In this document: piece after piece, positions 60,628-64,000 of the stretch | How the letters are laid out: each line of letters begins with the position of its first letter | How positions within the stretch are numbered: the first letter of the stretch is position 1 | NCBI RefSeq assembly: GCF_900111895.1 | Contig: NZ_FOKB01000011.1 | Span: 92,795 to 156,794, forward strand | Direction: 5' to 3' | DNA length: 64,000 bases | Source of the DNA: Pseudomonas simiae | GTDB lineage: Bacteria > Pseudomonadota > Gammaproteobacteria > Pseudomonadales > Pseudomonadaceae | Notes under the pieces: model-generated | Told to the model about the DNA's origin: nothing | The model's input: the letters and a program-made list of their open reading frames with translations, nothing else | The model's database searches: none | Made by a program: the position numbers and the translations under genes

Positions 60628-63117
60628 TTAAACGTGAGGGGCATCAAACAGATTGCGCCGCGCCTGCTCCCGGCTGAACTCCTCGAACAGCTGACGCATG
60701 TACGGCATCATTTCCTGCGCCAGTTGCCGTGGATCCTTGACGTCGCCCTGCACGGTCACCGGCATGGTTGGGGCGAACGTCCAGGCCTGCTCGACGCGAG
60801 CCGGGTCGGGTTTTGCTGCTGCGCCGGCACTGAGCAATGCGGGCACTGCCGCTGCTGGTGGAGCCGTCACCAGCGAGCGAGCGACATCTCCAATCAAAGG
60901 GCCGGTGGCCGGTGTCGGCGCCAATTGAGCGAGCCGTGACATGCTCGGCCCACTGGGTTTCTGCAGAAGCAAGGGCGAGGGCTGAGCCAGACGTTCTATC
61001 GGTGCATCCGGCCCGCCGAATGCAGCCTTGCCCACTGCACTCCCCAGCTCCCCGCCGCCCCAACTACCCAGAAACCCGCCGATCAGTCCGCCGACAACGG
61101 TGCCAATCACGGGAACCACCGAGCCAATCGCCGCACCCGCCGCTGCACCGGCCAGCGTACCGGCCAAGGTTCCAGCTGCGTTGCCGTAGCCCTCGGCTTT
61201 CTCGTCGCGGGTCTCGGCGTTCTGATAGGTATCTGCTGCAATCAATCCCGCCTCGATCAGCGCCATGGGTGCGCCGACCTTGGCGAATCCGAGGCCTTTG
61301 CCCATCATGGCCTTGGGCGCAAACCGGCTAGCAGCGGCTCCGACGGGAGCCGTCGATGCGACATTAGCAATCGCTGACCGGCCTCCTCGCCCCCTACGGC
61401 CTTTCCCCCTACGGCCTTTCTTGCCCTGGGTATCAAGCCCGCCACCATCAAGCCCCCCCACCGGCATATTGGTCACGATGACTTTTTGCGGAATATTGGG
61501 ATTACCCATCATCGAGCCACGTGCTACGTTCAACGCGCCTTTACCCATTTTGTACGCGCTCGCCACCGCTCCCAAGGTAACGAGCCCAGCGGCTAAAAGG
61601 GCTGCGCCGGCAACAACCGGTTTGTACTTTCCACCAAGGTCAGCCAGTGCATAACCCACTTTTCCGAGCCCATCAGCGACCATATCTGTCAGCGGTCGAA
61701 TTGCATCACCGATGCTGATCATCGACGCTTCCACGCCATTGGTCGCTGTCTGCCACCTGCGGTTGGACGCCTCCCGCGCTTTCGCCGCGTCGGCCTCAAT
61801 CTTGGCCTTGCCATCCGTGTCCTTGATGGTCGACATATCCGCCTTGATCTTGTCGCCATATTTGATCTGCGCGAGCAGACCCGCACTGGCGCTTTGATCG
61901 CTGACGATGTTCGCCAACCCGGCAGCTTCGGTCAGGGCGATCATGGCCTGCTCCTCTTCGGCACTGCCATCCACCGACGCCTTGATCTTGACCTTGAGCG
62001 CCTCGATTTTCTTGGCCTTGGCCGGGTCCTGCTTTCTGATCAACTGCTCGCTGAGCATGATAAAAGCATCAACCGGGTTCGCCGCCTTACCGCTTTTGGT
62101 CGCGGCGAGAATCGAGCCGGCCAGGTCGTAACCTTCCTTGGCAAACCGTTCCTGGCTGGTACTGCTGATCACGGCGTTGAGCAAGTTGTCCATATTGGTG
62201 GCCGCCGCCGCCGCATCCTGGGTTTGCGAGAACTGCGACTGCAGGCTGGCACCGAGGAAGCGCACCGCCTCAGGGCCCTCCATGCCCAGGCGCTTGATGT
62301 TGCCGAGCATGGACGGCAGATACCGCGCCATCTCCTTGGGACCGAACGCGCCAATGTCACCGGCCGCTGCAACCTGGCCCAACATCGCCGCCATATCCCC
62401 CTGCTTGACCCCCGCCTCCTTGAAGGAGTTGATCAGGGTCGCGATGGTTTCAGGCTCCATGCCCTGGCCGTCGATCAGGTCGGCGATCTGCCCGGCATAG
62501 GCGGTGGCCACATCCCAATCCACGCCCTTTTCGATCAAGGCGCCGACCGACTTCGCCAGCAGTTGCTGACTCATGCCCTTCTCCGCCGCGACCTTGCTGA
62601 TGCTCGCTGCTAGTTCGGCCTCATCGTCGGTACCGGCCGTGTGGGCCCACAACGACATCTGGCGGATCTGCGCCTGGTAATCGCCGGAGACCTTGGTCGG
62701 AATCGCCAGCGATGCCGTCAATGCCGCAGCTTTGCCGAGGGAGTTCTTCATCCCCTCTTTGCCTTGCTGGATCTGTGTATGGCCCAGCGCCTTGAGTTCC
62801 GCGCCACGCGCTACCTGGCCGAGGGCTTGGTATTCCTTGCGCAGTTTGCCAACTTCAATACCTTGCTCTTTCAGGGTTTTGAGGTTGCCTTCCAGCTTTC
62901 GCAGCAGGCCGTCAGCTGACGCGGCGCCGGTGTCGTGGGCCTTTTTCCATTCGTCCCGCAGGCGGATAGTGTCGCCGATGGTGCTCTGCAGCACGCGGGC
63001 CTTGGTGCCGGTTTCGCCGAGTTTCTTGATACGGCCTTCAACATCCTTGAAGGCGGCGCCGACGGTGGAGCCGACGACGCCGCCGATGACCAGGCCGAGC
63101 GCCAGGTTATTTGCCAT
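60628..63117 (-). CDS. Phage tail tape measure protein
   Basis: The 829-residue protein has a long helical N-terminal region beginning with a glycine/valine-rich segment (LALGLVIGGVVGSTVGAAF). A tape-measure core follows (SGDYQAQIRQMSLWAHTAGT, EMARYLPSMLGNIKRLGMEG). Several hydrophobic Gly/Ala-rich segments lie between about 520 and 740 (GTLAGTLAGAAAGAAIGSVV). It sets tail length and can insert into the target membrane. It is the largest gene of the late operon. Confidence 0.92.
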   Translation of the reverse strand: MANNLALGLVIGGVVGSTVGAAFKDVEGRIKKLGETGTKARVLQSTIGDTIRLRDEWKKAHDTGAASADGLLRKLEGNLKTLKEQGIEVGKLRKEYQALGQVARGAELKALGHTQIQQGKEGMKNSLGKAAALTASLAIPTKVSGDYQAQIRQMSLWAHTAGTDDEAELAASISKVAAEKGMSQQLLAKSVGALIEKGVDWDVATAYAGQIADLIDGQGMEPETIATLINSFKEAGVKQGDMAAMLGQVAAAGDIGAFGPKEMARYLPSMLGNIKRLGMEGPEAVRFLGASLQSQFSQTQDAAAAATNMDNLLNAVISSTSQERFAKEGYDLAGSILAATKSGKAANPVDAFIMLSEQLIRKQDPAKAKKIEALKVKIKASVDGSAEEEQAMIALTEAAGLANIVSDQSASAGLLAQIKYGDKIKADMSTIKDTDGKAKIEADAAKAREASNRRWQTATNGVEASMISIGDAIRPLTDMVADGLGKVGYALADLGGKYKPVVAGAALLAAGLVTLGAVASAYKMGKGALNVARGSMMGNPNIPQKVIVTNMPVGGLDGGGLDTQGKKGRRGKGRRGRGGRSAIANVASTAPVGAAASRFAPKAMMGKGLGFAKVGAPMALIEAGLIAADTYQNAETRDEKAEGYGNAAGTLAGTLAGAAAGAAIGSVVPVIGTVVGGLIGGFLGSWGGGELGSAVGKAAFGGPDAPIERLAQPSPLLLQKPSGPSMSRLAQLAPTPATGPLIGDVARSLVTAPPAAAVPALLSAGAAAKPDPARVEQAWTFAPTMPVTVQGDVKDPRQLAQEMMPYMRQLFEEFSREQARRNLFDAPHV

Positions 63118-63145
63118 GGGATTACTCCGGGCAGGGATGCGGGGC

Positions 63146-63271
63146 TCAGTCCGTGAGCCACCAGATCATCGTGGAAAAGGGCATGGTCTCGATTTCGCTG
63201 GCCGCGAAGGAGAACTCCGCAGCCAGGCGTTTCGCGGCCCGCTTCTGCAGGGAGGCGTTAAACCCCGTCAT
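63146..63271 (-). CDS. GpE-like tail assembly small protein (41 aa)
   Basis: The 41-residue frame starts MTGFNASLQKRAAKRLAAEF and ends SEIETMPFSTMIWWLTD, similar to the small GpE/E' proteins between the tail chaperone and tape measure in P2-like phages. ATG 63271 overlaps the end of the upstream chaperone gene by 14 bases in a different phase. A CGGGGT run at the overlap could allow a slip giving a fused protein. It is coding by position and composition rather than by strong start signals. Confidence 0.7.
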   Translation of the reverse strand: MTGFNASLQKRAAKRLAAEFSFAASEIETMPFSTMIWWLTD

Positions 63272-63860
63272 CCTGCACCAGGCGAAAGTAGGCGGCTTGT
63301 AGCCGCTGGTAGTCCGTCAGCTTGAGCCCCTCCAGATCCTTGATGTCGGTTTCAGTAAGGTTGGCCAGGAGGATGGTCTCGCGCTGTTCGTCATCGCCAT
63401 TGGAGGCGGAAGCTGCAGCGCGCACGTCGCGAACCGTGGGTGCGCGCAGAGTCAGGCGGTCTACCTTCACCTCTTTGATCTCGCAGGGTTTGGACAACGT
63501 CACCAGCGCCCGCTCAAGATCAACGGCCAGCCAGCCAGGTGTTTCGTCCTTCCTCTCAGGAATACCACTGTCCTGAAGTATGCGGGAATAGGCCGACTGC
63601 ACCCGTCCGTAGTCAACCAACGTGAGACCATCAATGTCCTTGGTGCCCGCATTAGTCAGCGAGGCGAACAAGGTCACTTCACGCAATACCGCGTCATCGC
63701 CGCCTATCGCGTCCGAGGCGCGTACTTCCCGCAAAGTCGGTGCGCGTAGGCTCAACTGCTCGAGCCTCTCGCCGTTGATATCGGCTGGACGAGTGAGGAC
63801 GACCGTTGCACTATCGGAGGTGACCGTGAGCCAGGATGGAAGTTGTTTCAGCTTTTTCAT
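63258..63860 (-). CDS. Tail assembly chaperone, tandem-duplicated (Mu gp41-like)
   Basis: The 200-residue protein consists of two similar halves of about 95 residues. Half one has LRAPTLREVRASDAIGGDDA and DIDGLTLVDYGRVQSAYSRI. Half two has LRAPTVRDVRAAASASNGDD and DLEGLKLTDYQRLQAAYFRL. Each is a tail-assembly-chaperone domain of the Mu gp41/E type, usually present once. The duplication is within one frame, so the two domains are fused. It lies between the tail tube and GpE genes. Confidence 0.88.
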   Translation of the reverse strand: MKKLKQLPSWLTVTSDSATVVLTRPADINGERLEQLSLRAPTLREVRASDAIGGDDAVLREVTLFASLTNAGTKDIDGLTLVDYGRVQSAYSRILQDSGIPERKDETPGWLAVDLERALVTLSKPCEIKEVKVDRLTLRAPTVRDVRAAASASNGDDEQRETILLANLTETDIKDLEGLKLTDYQRLQAAYFRLVQDDGV

Positions 63861-63874
63861 GAGATACCTTTCCG

Positions 63875-64000
63875 TTACAGACCCAGGTCGCGACGGACGC
63901 TGGCAAGTTGATCGACACCGTTGATGACCCGGACGCAGTTGACCGGATCGATCTCGTACATCAGCCGACCGGCGACTTCGAGCTTGTAATAGCTGACCGC
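63875..64000 (-). CDS. Major tail tube protein (FII-like), C-terminal end (partial)
   Basis: Forty-one residues are visible up to TAA at 63875-63877, including GRLMYEIDPVNCVRVINGVD and the ending LASVRRDLGL. This matches the C-terminus of contractile-tail tube proteins (P2 gpFII family). The N-terminus lies beyond the right edge. Confidence 0.85.
   Translation of the reverse strand, partial: AVSYYKLEVAGRLMYEIDPVNCVRVINGVDQLASVRRDLGL

Noticed and set aside
59824..60939. A 371-codon plus-strand frame across gpU and the tape measure gene
   Set aside because: Composition is Arg/Gln/His-rich and it spans two well-supported tail genes on the other strand.

Overview
The window looks like a fluorescent-group Pseudomonas chromosome joined to a mobile element. 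Codon use is GC-rich, several genes have the usual pseudomonad forms (ycgN, ycgL-rnd, pobA, aruI, cynRTS), and the REP/REPIN palindromes built on GTGGGAGCGGGCTTGC recur at least five times. Identification rests on reading the translations; no database search was run.

Positions 1-13,600 are mostly housekeeping genes: the tail of a spermidine-synthase-like gene, a periplasmic ParB-like protein, YajD, a SPOUT RNA methyltransferase, an M61-like protein that has lost its zinc histidines, YcgN, a nitroreductase, a 2-hydroxyacid dehydrogenase, the translationally coupled rnd-ycgL pair, and a gamma-glutamylpolyamine-synthetase-like enzyme. Among them sits a 1169-residue orphan protein whose C-terminus is a small kinase like those of injected effectors.

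Positions 13,600-48,950 form a catabolic and regulatory zone with seven LysR regulators, an AraC and a GntR. Recognisable units are a PheC-like protein; the cyanate cluster cynR/cynT/cynS plus a periplasmic double-Cache protein; pobA with its AraC regulator; an arginine-transaminase-pathway pair (aruI plus aldehyde dehydrogenase); a GntR-SDR-BKACE-SMP30-MFS-MFS operon of unknown substrate; a citrate-type MFS coupled to a ModA-like binding protein; and a transporter/amidohydrolase/acetylpolyamine-deacetylase-like operon facing a LysR gene.

From about 49,287 to the right end the window is an integrated element. It begins with a 27-bp tRNA 3' end (an att-like scar behind the tRNA terminator). 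Next come small orphan genes, a superinfection-immunity-like membrane protein, a serine recombinase, and an AT-rich cargo block. The cargo holds an EAL protein and a MASE2-GGDEF diguanylate cyclase facing each other, plus a broken SRAP gene. A DNA adenine methylase preceded by a perfect LexA box follows. The leftward late operon runs tail tube, tail assembly chaperone (tandem duplicated), GpE-like protein, tape measure, gpU, gpX, gpD, GH19 endolysin and Rz with an embedded Rz1. This order is that of R-type pyocins and P2-like phages. Capsid and integrase genes are not seen, and the element continues past 64,000, so prophage versus tailocin cannot be decided here.
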